64,000 nt of DNA, taken from NCBI GenBank assembly GCA_963734435.1, contig CAVTHA010000010.1, positions 372,001-436,000 on the forward strand, read 5' to 3'. Below are positions 35,744-46,770 of the stretch, in pieces (the stretch's first letter is position 1; every line of letters begins with the position of its first letter). The notes under the pieces are model-generated. The model was not told where the DNA came from. It made no database searches and saw nothing but the letters and a program-made list of their open reading frames with translations. Both the position numbers and the translations under genes were made by a program. This DNA comes from Bog-756 sp963734435. Lineage in GTDB: Bacteria > Actinomycetota > Acidimicrobiia > Acidimicrobiales > RAAP-2.

Positions 35744-37345
35744 TCATGGAACCGCCGTCATCGATTCACCGAGATAGTGTCGGAGCAGGTCTCCGCCCAT
35801 GCCTCGGGCGTCACCTTGCCATGCCACGGTCCCACGTTGAAGGACGAGGCACTCGTCGGCGAACTGCAGGGCACGGTGGACGTATTGCTCGATCATCAGC
35901 ACCGTCACGCCGGCCTGGCGGGCTCGGGCGAGCCCCTCGAAGACCGAGTCGACGAGTATCGGGGCAAGCCCAAGTGAGAGCTCGTCAGCAATCAGGAGGG
36001 TGGGAGTGGTAGAGAGCGCACGGGCCAGAGAGAGCATCTGCTGCTCGCCTCCCGAGAGGCTGCCCGCGACCTGATTGCGCCGAATGGCAAGGCTGGGAAA
36101 GAGCTCGAATGCCAGCTCGATCGCCTCGCGGCGAGGCTGTCGACCCCGCAGCACCGCCGTCGCCATCCGCAGGTTGTCGATCACCGACATCCTCCGGAAC
36201 ACCCCCCGGCCCTCGGGCAGTTGGATCACTCCGGCCCGGCGGATCCGATATGGCGACTCCGTGGTGATCTCCGTGCCACACAGCGTCACGCTCCCTGCCG
36301 AGGCGGGGACAAGACCGCAGATGGAACGGGCCAGGCTGCTCTTTCCGGCACCGTTGGGACCGAGAACAGCCAGGGCATGTCCGCGTCGGATCCTGAAGGA
36401 CACCTGGGACACGGCCACGGCCCGCCCATAGTCGACGCAAAGATCCTTGACGTCCAGGGTGGATGGTGTCGCCTCGTCGGTGTGCACTGGGACAGCAGGC
36501 GTGACGGCCTCCACCCCAGTTGGGACACCGTCCTCGGCGCGGTCGGGCGCCGTCTCTTTGCCGAGGTACGCGGCCCGCACCTGCGGATCGCGGCGGATCT
36601 CGTCAGGGGTTCCGTTGGCAATGAGGGCCCCGAAGTCCAGAACGTAGATCACGTGACAGAGGCGCATGACCAGCTCCACGTCATGCTCGACGATCAATAC
36701 CGACACGCCGTGCTGGGCGGCGATGCGTCGAAGCGTGCTCTCGAACTCGCCGGTCTCCGTCGAGTCCAGACCCGAGGAGGGCTCGTCCAGCAAGAGAACG
36801 CTCGGGGAGGTGGCCAGGGCTCGGCCCAGCTCGACGAGGCGGGAGACCCCGAGTGGCAGGCCGTCGGCGAGTCGATCGGCCACCGGGGCCAGACCCAGTG
36901 AGTCGATCAGATCGTCGACCACAGACCGCTCGTCGGGATCGACCGGACGCAGGCTTCCCAGGGTGAATAGGTCGGACCAGATCCGCCTCTTGGCCGTGCG
37001 AGTCCGGTGGGCGAGCACCAGATGTTGACGGACCGTGAGGCCCGCGAATATCTCGGGGTGTTGGAATGTGCGAGCGAGTCCGCGATCGGCTCGGAACTGG
37101 GGTGAGGCGTGGGTGACCTCGTCCCCGTCCATGAACACCGTCCCGCTCGAAGGGCGGACCAGGCCCGAGAGGACGCCGAACAGGGTGCTCTTGCCGGCAC
37201 CGTTGGGTCCCACCAGACCGACGAGCTCACACGGTGGGACGGCGATCTCGACGTCGTTGACGGCCAGCAGCCCTCCGTATCGGACGGTGACCCCGCGGCA
37301 TGCGAGGCGTGCCGGAACCGGGCTGCGGCCGGGCTCGTCTGTCAT
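35744..37345 (-). CDS. Fused LivG-LivF-type ABC ATPase
   Basis: 533-aa protein with two complete ABC ATPase domains. Domain 1 (about 1-250) has GPNGAGKST and VLLLDEPSSGLDS; its signature motif is degenerate (LPLGVSRLVELGRAL). Domain 2 (about 295-530) has GPNGAGKSS, SLSGGEQQMLSLARAL and LLIADELSLGLAP. In most importers LivG and LivF are separate. Its start overlaps the permease stop by 4 bp. It should energise uptake through the neighbouring fused permease. Confidence 0.9.
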   Translation of the reverse strand: MTDEPGRSPVPARLACRGVTVRYGGLLAVNDVEIAVPPCELVGLVGPNGAGKSTLFGVLSGLVRPSSGTVFMDGDEVTHASPQFRADRGLARTFQHPEIFAGLTVRQHLVLAHRTRTAKRRIWSDLFTLGSLRPVDPDERSVVDDLIDSLGLAPVADRLADGLPLGVSRLVELGRALATSPSVLLLDEPSSGLDSTETGEFESTLRRIAAQHGVSVLIVEHDVELVMRLCHVIYVLDFGALIANGTPDEIRRDPQVRAAYLGKETAPDRAEDGVPTGVEAVTPAVPVHTDEATPSTLDVKDLCVDYGRAVAVSQVSFRIRRGHALAVLGPNGAGKSSLARSICGLVPASAGSVTLCGTEITTESPYRIRRAGVIQLPEGRGVFRRMSVIDNLRMATAVLRGRQPRREAIELAFELFPSLAIRRNQVAGSLSGGEQQMLSLARALSTTPTLLIADELSLGLAPILVDSVFEGLARARQAGVTVLMIEQYVHRALQFADECLVLQRGTVAWQGDARGMGGDLLRHYLGESMTAVP

Positions 37346-39325
37346 GGTTGGACCTCACGCACCGACGACGGAGCTGTCACTCGTCCGGAGGCCTGGCGGG
37401 GCGCCGGCCAGACGGCCGCCACCAACTGCCGGAGCTGCCGCCCGGTCTTGACGACGATGCCGTCGGGATCCTTGGCCACCGAGATGGCGCCGAGACCGAA
37501 CAGGATGGCCGGCACCTCTGCCCAGCGAGTCGGCACGTACGTCTGGAACACCCCCGGCAGAAGGGCGAACGACAGTCCGGCGATAGCGGCGCCGGCGATG
37601 GAGCGGACCCCAAGGGTGACGACGACGGCGAGCCAGACCAACCCGGCGAACGTCTCGAAGGAGATCGGTTGGGCGACACCGGCGTTCATGGCCAGGAACG
37701 CACCACCGACGCCGGCGACGAACGCGCCCAGCGCGCCGACGATCACCTTCACCTGGACGACGCTCACGCCGAGGGTCCGGGAGGCAGCTTCGCTGTCCCG
37801 AACGGCCCGAAGGGCCAATCCGCTGGTCGAGCGGCGGAGGTTCAAGATGAGTGCGGCGAAAATGAGGAAGACGATCGAGCGCGAAATAAGAGAAGGCGAG
37901 GTTCCCGCTGGCGAAGGTCGGCCGATTGAGCGTCACGCCGAGTCCACCCTGTGTGAATCGATTGAGGGTGAAGACGAGCGTCTCGACGAGCAGCCCGAAG
38001 CTGAGCGTGACCAAGGCGACGTAGAGGTCGCCGAGTCGAATCGTCAGTAGACCGATGACGGCGCCGATGACCGCCATGACGATCCCGCCCAGGACGACAG
38101 CGACGAGCACCGGGGCGTGCCAGACGGTGACGAACTGCGCGGCCACGATGGCGCCGCCACCGGCGAAGATGATCTGGGAAAGCCACAGCATCCCTCCCTC
38201 GCCCGTGACCACGGTGAACGACAGGAAGGCGATCGCATAGCACATCCCGCCGGCCACCAGGCCGAGCCAATACGGCGAGCCGTGGAAGATCAGCGGCACC
38301 ACGGCGACCACGGCCAGCGGGACCAGCGAGAGGACAGCCGCAGGTCGGCCGCCGGGTGATTCAGCCGCGCTCGAAGCAGAGAGGGATGCGTCCAAGTTCG
38401 CCGGCCGGATCGCCTGATCCAACGGACCGCCCGCTTGTGCCTCGTCGGCGATGGAGCCGGCCCGGAGCAGGTAGATGACGAGGAAGATCAGGATGAACCC
38501 GAACGGAATGCTGGGAATGATGGCCGCGGTGAACGAGCTGTTCGGCGGCAGGTACTCCTGCACGACGTCCGTGACCACTCCCATGGCGAGGGAAATGGCC
38601 ACTGCGCCGACCAGCGAACGCAGACGGGCGGCGACGACAGCGGCAAAGGCGGCCGCCATCAAGGTCGCCATTCCCGCCGTCGTCAGGCCATTCGTCGGCG
38701 CAACGAGGATGCCGGCCAGCCCGGCCAGCATGGTGCTGACCGCCCAGACCCCGACGGCCACTCGCCCGGGGCTGACACCCGAGAGCGAAGTCATTGATTC
38801 GGAGTCGACGCTGGCCCGGACGTAGAGACCCACCCGGGTGAATTTGAGGATGATCGTCCCGGCCAGTACGACGAACAGCACGAAGCCATAGGTGATGGCC
38901 TGGTCGGTCGTCACCGGCGTCCCGAGGAAGTGGAACGGCCGGTCGGACGAGAGCGCAAGCCCAGGGGCGGTGGTGATCGACTGGGACCCGAAGAGGAGGT
39001 CGGCGATGGGCGGAAGGGCGACAGAGAGCCCGATGGTGACAACGATCTTGATGAGCGTGGACCGGTTGCGGACGAACCGGAACAGCACCGCATAGAGGAC
39101 CACCCCGAGCAGCGGTGCCATCACCAACAGCGACACGAGGGCTGCGTTCGTGGTGGTCCACCCGTGCTGTGTATTGAGCCAGTAGTAGAAGCGGGCGACC
39201 ACAAAGGCCATCGACCCGAAGGCGAAGTTGAGGACGCCGGTCGAAACGAAGGTGATGACCAGTCCGGCTGATGCAATGGCATAGATGGAGCCGAGAGCCA
39301 GTCCGGCCAATATGTACTGCAGCAT
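37342..39325 (-). CDS. Fused LivH-LivM-type ABC permease, frameshift near 37876
   Basis: About 660-aa membrane protein. The N-terminal half (1-310) is LivH-like with LAGLALGSIYAIASAGLVI. The C-terminal half (from about 345) is LivM-like with GEGGMLWLSQIIFAGGGAI. One extra base in CTCGATC near 37876 breaks the frame at YFAL; removing it continues as IVFLIFAALILNLRRSTSG through to REVQP. With the fused ATPase and lipoprotein it gives a three-polypeptide importer in place of the usual five. GGTATCGGGGG precedes the ATG at 39325. Confidence 0.85.
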
Positions 39326-39326
39326 C

Positions 39327-39723
39327 CCCCGATACCTTTCAGCACTCAGTCAAGAGCAACACCACAGATACCACTCGACGAAGAGGACCGCGTCTCCTCA
39401 CCCACGTTGTCCCGACGACGTCGAGCTCGCAGGCGCTGACGAAGCATGAACTTGTTGGTGCGACTGGCTCCGGATCGGTGTTCGAGCGCTTCGATCAAGC
39501 CCCCCGCCAGCCCGGCACCTCGAGCCGAGGAACGACCATCCAGGTCCACAGGTTTGGCCTCTCCTTCTCACCCGAACAACCCTCGCCAACCAGGAGGACC
39601 CGAGCCCCCTCCCGACGCAGCCCCTGGAACGTAGTTCCTATTGACCTTGACGTCAATAATTGTATTACCGACAGTTGCCCTCTCCGGAATCGGCTCCGTT
39701 GAGGGCCGCGGCCTTCCAACCGT
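39327..39723. promoter_or_regulatory. Intergenic region with TTGAC-repeat palindrome (site B, 39640-39657)
   Basis: About 400 bp without a gene, between the permease start and the acyl-CoA dehydrogenase stop. ATTGACCTTGACGTCAAT at 39640-39657 contains the perfect palindrome TTGACGTCAA (39647-39656) and the TTGACnTTGAC repeat seen at sites A and C. It may control the transport operon, which begins about 315 bp downstream on the minus strand. Confidence 0.4.
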
Positions 39724-40894
39724 TCACGACGGTCGGGGTAGGCCGAGGCCACGCTGGGCGATGATGTTTCGCTGCACTTCGCTGGTGCCGCCGTAGATCG
39801 TCGTGCCCAAGGCAAACCGGTAGGAGTATTCGGCGATCCCGCCGGCTGGAGCGGTGGGGTCCACCGTCGCTACGGACACCGTCCGGACCGAGCATGTCGA
39901 CGAAGTCTGCCGATTGCCTGGTCAGAGCCTCCGATGCGAACAGCTTGGCCATCGATCCTTCGACGCCAGGGAGACCACCCGAGTAGTGGACCCACGCGCA
40001 GCGGCGAGCCAACAGGATGCTGACTTCATTCTCGGCGGCCGCTCGACCCAGTCGAGCCTGGACGTCGGGATCCTCTGATTTCGGATGCCCTTCATCATCG
40101 ATCGAACTCAGTGCCCATTGCTCCATGGCCTGGAGGAGCCGCACCGAGTCGCCTCCCTGCGGTCCGGATCGCTCGAAGGTGAGGCCCACTGTCATGACCT
40201 GCCAGCCCCCGTCGACCTCTCCGATCCGCAAGGAGTCGTCCACCCGGACATCGGCGTAGAACGTCAGATTCGTTCTCTCGCCGGACAACGTGAACACCGG
40301 CTGAATCTCGACGCCCGGCTGGCGCAGCGGTACGAGGAAGGTCGTCAGACCCTTGTGTTTGGCCACGTCCGGATTGGTGCGGGCCAGTAGGAACACGTAG
40401 TCGGCCTCTTGGGCATTGGTCGTGAACATCTTCTGCCCGTTGATCAGCCACTCGTCGCCGTCGCGGACGGCTCGAGTCTGTGCCGCGGCCACGTCGGAGC
40501 CCGACTCAGGCTCGGTGAAGCCGAGGACGATGATGATCTCTCCACTCAGGGCCTGAGGGCAGGATCAGTCGCTTCTGCTCCGTCGGTCCCGAGGTGACGG
40601 ATGACGTTGGCCACCATCAGTGTCGTGCCGACGCCATACGTCGGCGCTCCGGCGCTTTGGAACTCCTCGGCAGACGCCAGCACCTCGAGCGCGTCGCGAC
40701 CCTGGCCACCGAATTCCTCGGGCCATCCCGGAGCCAACAGTCCGTGCTCGACTCGAGCCCGATGAAAGTCCCAGTCGTGATGGACGCCGGTCGCGTGCAT
40801 CCGCTCACGCACCTCGTCGGTGAGATGTTCGTCCAGGAACTGCCTGGCTTCGTCCCGAAAGGCCTCGCTGCGCTTCGCCCAAGCGAAAATCCAT
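39724..40894 (-). CDS. Acyl-CoA dehydrogenase, at least four indels
   Basis: About 390-aa FAD-dependent acyl-CoA dehydrogenase, reconstructed from several frames. The start ATG 40894 gives MDFRLGEA; after an extra base near 40870 it continues EAFRDEARQFLDEHL. Extra bases near 40581 and 40556 precede VLGFTEPESGSDVAAAQ and INGQKMFTTNAQEADY (FAD and substrate motifs). Another indel near 39875 precedes YGGTSEVQRNIIAQ. All motifs are present in order, so the breaks are probably sequence errors. The ATG is one base after the stop of the next dehydrogenase. The pair probably forms a heteromer. Confidence 0.75.
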
Positions 40895-40895
40895 G

Positions 40896-41933
40896 TCACC
40901 CGTCCGTTCTGGTCACCGACAGCCGGTCGGCAGCGCCACGCGCGAACATGTGCGACGGCTCGCCGAACACCGCAGGCCAGGCCTTGGCCCGCCGGAAGTA
41001 CAGCTGGATGTCGAACTCGAGCATGAAGCCGTACCCGCCGTGGTAGTGAAGACTGCGATAGCTCGCCTCGCGGGCCGCGTCCGAGCAGAACCCGCCCGAC
41101 AGACACGGCCAGTTGCGCGGCACGTGCCGGCGTCCTCATCGGCAGCCCACGCCGCTTCCCTGGCGATGAGCGTGCTCCCGTCCATCGCCGTCGCCGCGTC
41201 GGCCAGTCCGTGGGCGACGGCCTGGAACGATCCGATCGGGACTCCAAAGGCCTGTCGCTCCTTGGCGTACTCCACCCCGATCTCGATCGAGCGGGCCCCG
41301 ATGCCGACCAGGGCGTTGGCCATGAGTACCAACCACTCGTCTCGTGCCCACTCGAACAGCAGCTCGGCCTGCTCCCCGGACAGCAACTCGACGGCCGAGG
41401 AGTCGACCGGGATGTCGGCAAGCGGCATCGATCCGATGTTCTACGACAGGGTTTGCGCGATCGGCGATCTCCATGCACATCAGGCGGTCTCCATGGTCCA
41501 AGAAGACCACCTCGTCCGCGACCGCGCCGGCAGGAACCAGCGCCAGCGCACCGTTCTTCGGAGGATGGAGGGCGATGGTGGTGAGCCGACCGTCGGTGAG
41601 TGCCCGGCCGAGAGCCCCGGTTGCGACGTGACTTCCGGCCCGGGCCAGCAACCGGGCGGCAACCTGCCCCTCTATCAGCGGTGCGGGCCCGAGGTGCCGA
41701 CCGTGCTGCTCGGCCACCAGAGCCAGATCGAGCAGAGAAGCTCCCCAACCGCCCGATGCCTCGTCTACTGCCATGTCCAAGCGCCCCCATGTCCCTGCAG
41801 GTCGCGCCCACAGGTCGGCATCGTGACCCGACGGCTCGGCGGCACGCACCCGTCGGATCGGGCACTCCTTGGCGTAGAAAGCCAGAAAGGCGTCGATGAG
41901 CTGCTGCTGCTCTTCCGATGGGTTCAGATCCAT
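40896..41933 (-). CDS. Acyl-CoA dehydrogenase-like partner subunit, at least two indels
   Basis: About 345-aa acyl-CoA dehydrogenase relative. MDLNPSEEQQQLIDAFLAFY starts the helical N-domain. The frame slips near 41445, resumes at MPLADIPVDSSAVELLSGEQ and ERQAFGVPIGSFQAV, slips again near 41130, and ends with SYRSLHYHGGYGFMLEFDIQ. Short dehydrogenases of this type pair with a second subunit (as in ChsE1/ChsE2-type alpha2-beta2 enzymes). The following dehydrogenase, one base away, fits. Substrate probably a bulky or side-chain acyl-CoA; inference only. Confidence 0.72.
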
Positions 41934-41985
41934 GTCGCCTGCGACTGACTCATATCGACAGATGCACGAGGGGCGGACGGTCGGG

Positions 41986-43474
41986 TCAGCGGTATTCGTC
42001 CGGGACGCCCTCCAGAATCACGGTCTTGGTCTCGAGGAACGGCAGGAGGCCCTCGGTGCCGCCCTCCCGGCCGATGCCGGACTGTTTGAAGCCGCCAAAG
42101 GCGATGCCGAAGTCGGTGCGGAAGGCATTGTGGCCGACGGTGCCGGAGCGCAACCGGCGAGCGACCTCCCGGGCCCGGTCCACATCGTGGGTGAACACGG
42201 ATGCGTTGAGTCCGTAGACTGTGTCGTTGGCGGTGACCACGGCGGAATCCTCGTCGTCGGCCGGGATCACGGTCAGCACCGGACCGAAGATCTCCTCTTG
42301 GGCAATGACGGACGAGTTGTCCACGTTGGCGAAGACGGTCGGTTCCACGTAGTAGCCGCGGTCGAGGTCCTTCGGGCCGACCACCGCCGGTCACCAAGGT
42401 CGCACCTTGCTCCGACCCCTTGGCGATGTAGCCCTCGACTCGGTCGCGCTGGCGGCTGGAGACGAGCGGACCCATCTGGGTGGCCGGGTCGAAGGGGTCC
42501 CCCACCTGGACCCTGTGAAAATGCACCGGCCAGCGCGTCGACCAGCTCGTCGTGGCGCCGTCGGCTCACCACGATCCGAGTGAGCGAGGAGCACACCTGT
42601 CCGGCGAGCGTGCACTCTGCGCTGGCCAGGGTGACAGCCGCCTCGTTCAGGTCCATGTCGTCGAGGATGAGGGCGGCCGACTTTCCACCCAGTTCGAGGG
42701 TGCAACGGGCGATCTCGCTCGCCGCAGATCGAGGCGATCCGCTGGCCGGCGGCGGTCGAGCCGGTGAAGGTGATCTTGTCCACGCGGGCATCGCGAACCA
42801 GGAGCTCGGACACCTCTCGATCGGCGGTGACGACATTCAGCACCCCGGCCGGAAGGCCGATGGCGTCGGCCATCTCAGCTACCACATAGGCGTCGCCGGG
42901 GGCCTCGGGCGAGCACTTGAGGACCACTGTGCACCCAGCCAGGAGGGCGGGGGCAAGCTTGTAGGTGATGAGGCCGATCGGGGCGTTCCACGGGATGATG
43001 GCGCCGACGACGCCGACCGGTTCCCGCACGAGCAGGCCGAACTCCCCCATCGTGGGCCGCGCCCTCTCTTCGAAAGGGAAGGTCTCGGCCAGACCGGCGT
43101 AGTACTCGAACGCCCCGGCGATGCCGGCCGCGCCGTGCCGGGCCATGCGGTAGAGGGCACCGGACTCGCGGGGCCAGATCTGCCCGATGTCCTCGGCCCG
43201 GTCGCGGAGGCCGGCGGCGATGCCCATGAGGAACTCGGCGCGTGCCACATGGGTCAGGGTGGGCCATGGTCCCTCGTCGAAGGCCCGACGGGCGGCCGTC
43301 ACCGCCCGATCCATATCGCGTCGGCTGCGCCTCGGGCACCCGGAAGTAGACCTTTTCGGTGCTCGAGTCGATCACATCGATGGTCGCCTCCGACGAGGGG
43401 CTGACCCAATCACCGTCGATGAAGAAACGGTCGGTGTGCCGGAGCGGTGCTTCGGTTTCACTCTTCAAGGCCAT
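41986..43474 (-). CDS. NAD(P)-dependent aldehyde dehydrogenase, about four indels
   Basis: About 495-aa aldehyde dehydrogenase, readable only across frames. FIDGDWVSPSS at the N-terminus; GAIIPWNAPIGL; ITFTGSTAAGQ; LELGGKSA with the general-base Glu; AGQVCSSLTR with the nucleophilic Cys; EEIFGPVLTVIP; and GGFKQSGIGREGG near the end. Breaks fall near 43325, 42718, 42517 (a T4 run) and 42378. Every catalytic motif survives, so the gene is likely intact in the organism. It would oxidise an aldehyde intermediate to the acid feeding CoA activation. Confidence 0.8.
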
Positions 43475-43577
43475 ATGAAATCTCCCTCATCGGGTGCCCC
43501 AACGATGCCGGGACGGCTGCAGGCGACGTCCCCACGGAACCAGCGTAGCCAGGGTCCTCGATCGACAACCCCCCCGA

Positions 43578-44021
43578 TTACGGTTTCGGAGGCAAGCGGT
43601 TCCGGTAGGTCTCGGGGAGCAGTTCGATCAACTGTCCGTCGGGGTCCCGCACGAAGATGGCGGCACCGACGTCACTCTCCTCGACGATCTGTCCGCCGTG
43701 CTCGGCCGCCCGCTGGGCCGCCACTCTCACGTCACCGACTGATATCGACAGGTGGGTCAGTCCGGGCTCGTTCATCGTGCGAGGCCGAAACGGAGAGGTC
43801 GCCCCCGGTGCGGAATAGTGGATCAGTTCCAGAACGAATCCATCCAGGGTCATATAGGAGGCGGTGACACCCAGCGGAGGCGTGAGGCAGCTGAGCTGGG
43901 CGGTTGGTTCGTCAGGCGGCGTTATCTCGTACCAGAACTTGAAGCCGAATACTTCCTGGTAGAACTGCTTTGAGCGCTCGAGGTCGGTGACCACCTGGCC
44001 GGTGTGGTTGTACGTGCCCAT
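43578..44021 (-). CDS. VOC-superfamily protein
   Basis: 147-aa glyoxalase/extradiol-dioxygenase-fold protein. HTGQVVTDLERSKQFYQEVFG, FVLELIHY, LTHLSISVGDV and FVRDPDGQLIELLPE give the four beta-alpha-beta elements with His and Glu metal ligands (H6, E66, H92, E139 approximately). It may be a methylmalonyl-CoA-epimerase-like or dioxygenase-like enzyme. GGGAGG stands 6 nt before the ATG. It lies between the aldehyde dehydrogenase and the ferredoxin on the same strand. Confidence 0.86.
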   Translation of the reverse strand: MGTYNHTGQVVTDLERSKQFYQEVFGFKFWYEITPPDEPTAQLSCLTPPLGVTASYMTLDGFVLELIHYSAPGATSPFRPRTMNEPGLTHLSISVGDVRVAAQRAAEHGGQIVEESDVGAAIFVRDPDGQLIELLPETYRNRLPPKP

Positions 44022-44091
44022 CCGTATCCTCCCGTCCTGGCCCGGACTTTCCGCACCGGTCGCCGTCCTCGGCTGGCTTGCGGCTGCGATG

Positions 44092-44310
44092 TCAGGTCGG
44101 GAAGATCCTGTCGACGGCGATCGCCGACGTCGGGCAGTTGGCGGCGGCCATTCGTACCTGCTCCTCGTGGCCGGCCACGTCGCCGCAGACGAAGGCGACC
44201 CCGTCGTCGTCGAGGTCGAAGACGCCGGGGGCCCAGAACAGGCAGTTCCCCGAGCCCATGCAGGCCTCTCGGTCGATCACCTCCTGGCCGCCGGGCGCTC
44301 CCGAGCTCAT
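44092..44310 (-). CDS. P450-type [3Fe-4S] ferredoxin
   Basis: 72-aa ferredoxin from ATG 44310. C17-x5-C23 (CMGSGNC) and C59-P60 bind the cluster. One expected cysteine position is occupied by other residues (the second C of a CxxCxxC pattern is Gly), the mark of the 3Fe-4S ferredoxins that feed actinobacterial P450s. The C-terminal EEQVRMAAANCPTSAIAV is the family signature. Its probable client is the P450 at 30700. A longer start at 44346 is possible. Confidence 0.87.
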   Translation of the reverse strand: MSSGAPGGQEVIDREACMGSGNCLFWAPGVFDLDDDGVAFVCGDVAGHEEQVRMAAANCPTSAIAVDRIFPT

Positions 44311-44488
44311 GTCCCCGATTCCCGGACCATCAATGCAGGCTAACACTCGGGTTCAGGATGGCTGACGTCGATCGTGTCGAATTCGAGACCGTCTCCTGCG
44401 CAAGCCCACCACCCGAAGGTGGGGCGTTGCGCCGATCGCGTACCCTGAGGCCGCGCTCGGGGAGGACGAGCATGCTGGAGGTGACCAC

Positions 44489-45368
44489 ATGGAGCGGATG
44501 AAATTCGGGCTCGCCTTTGCCAACATCGGGCCGTTCATCGAACCAGATGAAGCGATCCGCCTGGCTCAGGCGGCGGAAGGTGCCGGGTTCGAGTCGATTT
44601 GGGCCGTCGACCACGTGGTCGTTCCGGCCGGATACCAGTCGAAGTACCCATACGACCCGTCGGGGCAGCTCCCTTCCGGCGAGGCCACCGTGTTTCCCGA
44701 CCCGCTTATCTGGCTGGCGTACGTGGCCGCCCACACCTCGACATTGCGGCTGGGGACCGGCATTCTCATCGTGGCGCAGCGAAATCCGCTCGTGCTGGCC
44801 AAAGAACTGGCCACGCTCGACTACCTCTCGGGTGGACGAATGATCCTCGGCGCGGGCATCGGCTGGTTGGCAGAGGAGTTCCAGGCTTTGGGGATCCCAT
44901 TCTCGGGCCGTGGGCCGCGCACCGAGGAGGCGATCGCGGCCATGCGAGCTCTCTGGTCACAGGAGCAGGCCACCTTCGAAGGCAACACTGCCAGCTTTCG
45001 CCACTGCTTCTTGCGGCCACAGCCCCGCGCCGGGACCATCCCGGTGCATGTGGGTGGTCATAGTGAAGGCGGCCGCTCGACGAGCTGGCCGCATCGGCGA
45101 CGGGTATTTCCCCTTCGGGGTCAGCGTGGACGAATTGCCCCCCTGTTCGATGTCGTTCGGCGTAGCGCCGGAGGGGGCGGGGAGGGATCCGGCCGCCATA
45201 GAGCTCACCGTTCAATGCAGCAGCACTGGCGCCGAAGCGGCCCTGGCCGACGCGAAACGCCTTCGACAGCTGGGCGCCACTCGCATCGTGATTCCCGCAG
45301 TCTTGTTCGGGGACGACCGTGTACGGTCGCTGCAACGCTTTGGCGAGGACGTGATCGCGTCGCTCTGA
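44489..45368 (+). CDS. LLM-class F420-dependent oxidoreductase, frameshift near 45067
   Basis: About 292-aa luciferase-like enzyme (TIGR03619 type). GGAGGTG precedes ATG 44489. WAVDHVVVPAGYQSKYPYD, LRLGTGILIVAQRNP and GGRMILGAGIGWLAEEF are intact. An extra G in GAAGGCGGCC near 45067 throws the frame, which resumes at ARRAGRIGDGYFPFGVSVDE. A possible compensating pair of indels follows at 45135-45180. The end, ATRIVIPAVLF, is normal. It stands just upstream of the epoxide hydrolase and may share its operon. Confidence 0.78.
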
Positions 45369-45426
45369 ACTGCGATTTTGACCACAGACGGCGCTGCCCG
45401 TTCCGACAAGGCCCGGTGAGGATGCC

Positions 45427-46572
45427 ATGACCCAGTCGATCGAACAGTTTCGGATCCGGATCGAGGACTCCGTCCTCGAGGATCTTCACGAACGACTGGT
45501 GCGGACCCGCTTTCCCGATCAGATCGATGGCACCGGTTGGGAATACGGGATCCCCATCGACTACCTGCGCCAGCTCGTCGACTACTGGCGGGACACCTAT
45601 GACTGGCGCACCCAGGAGGCAGGCTTGAACGAATTCAGCCACTTCCGAACCGAAATCGATGAGCAGTCGATCCATTTCCTGCACGCACGGTCCGTTCACG
45701 CGGACGCCCTGCCACTCTTGATCACCCACGGGTGGCCGGGATCCATCGTCGAGTTCCTCGACGTCATCCCCCGGCTCACGGATCCAGTGGCGTTCGGTGG
45801 CGACTCGGCAGATGCGTTCCATGTCGTAGCGCCATCGCTCCCGGGCTACGGCTTCTCCGAACCCCCGCGGACGCCCGGCTGGAACGAACTGCGGATCGCC
45901 CACGCCTTCGTGGCGCTGATGGATCGGCTCGGCTACCAGCGCTACGGCGCCCAGGGTGGGGATTGGGGGGCCCAGGTGACCAGCAGGATCGGGGACCTCG
46001 ACCCGAATCACTGTGCGGCCATTCATCTCAACATGCCCCTGGGTACGCCGTCCGACGACGGCGGCCAGCTCACCGAGGAGGAACAAGCGGACCTGGCGGC
46101 GATCCAGGAGTTCGGGCGGGAAGAATCGGCCTATGCGCAGGAACAAGGCACCAAGCCACAGACTCTTGGTGCGGCGCTCAACGACTCGCCGGCCGGGCTG
46201 CTCGCCTGGATCGTCGAGAAGTTCCGCGCCTGGAGCGATTGTGACGGCGATCCGGAGAACTGCTTCAGCCGCGATCAGCTCATCACCAACGTCATGCTGT
46301 ACTGGGTGACACAGACGAGCGCTTCCGCCGCCCGTCTGTACTGGGAAAGCAGACACACCAGCCCCGCCACCAGGTCGCTCCCGTTCGTCGAGGTTCCGAC
46401 CGGGGTGGCCCGCTTTCCCAAGGAGATCCTCCGATGGCCGCGGTCGTGGGTCGATCGCCAGTACAACGTCGTGCACTGGGCACAGATGGACCGTGGCGGC
46501 CACTTCCCGGCCATGGAGCAGCCCGAGTTGTTCGTCGAGGATCTACGGTCCTTCTTCCGGCCCGTGCGCTGA
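45427..46572 (+). CDS. Epoxide hydrolase (EHN-domain alpha/beta hydrolase)
   Basis: 381-aa enzyme that opens epoxides to diols. The N-terminal EHN domain (about 1-110) is followed by the oxyanion motif HGWPGS (101-106), the nucleophilic Asp179 in GGDWGAQ, and His359 in RGGHFPAMEQPE. These match the juvenile-hormone/limonene-type microsomal-like epoxide hydrolases of actinobacteria. It follows the LLM gene by 58 bp. An epoxide produced by the nearby P450 is a plausible substrate. Confidence 0.9.
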   Translation: MTQSIEQFRIRIEDSVLEDLHERLVRTRFPDQIDGTGWEYGIPIDYLRQLVDYWRDTYDWRTQEAGLNEFSHFRTEIDEQSIHFLHARSVHADALPLLITHGWPGSIVEFLDVIPRLTDPVAFGGDSADAFHVVAPSLPGYGFSEPPRTPGWNELRIAHAFVALMDRLGYQRYGAQGGDWGAQVTSRIGDLDPNHCAAIHLNMPLGTPSDDGGQLTEEEQADLAAIQEFGREESAYAQEQGTKPQTLGAALNDSPAGLLAWIVEKFRAWSDCDGDPENCFSRDQLITNVMLYWVTQTSASAARLYWESRHTSPATRSLPFVEVPTGVARFPKEILRWPRSWVDRQYNVVHWAQMDRGGHFPAMEQPELFVEDLRSFFRPVR

Positions 46573-46770
46573 CCAGCCTCCTGTCCCCCGCGGCTCTTCG
46601 GCGGTCAAGCGCCCACCGTCGACCGGCAGGTCGCTGGCCGGCACCTAAGCGGCCTGCTGGTGAAGGGGACGGCGTTCACGATGTAGCAAGGTCGACGTCA
46701 GATGTCTGCCGGTAGGCTCGACGACCGATCCGGCGAGCACTTACATTTCCAGCCGGGCGCGAGATCGGAG

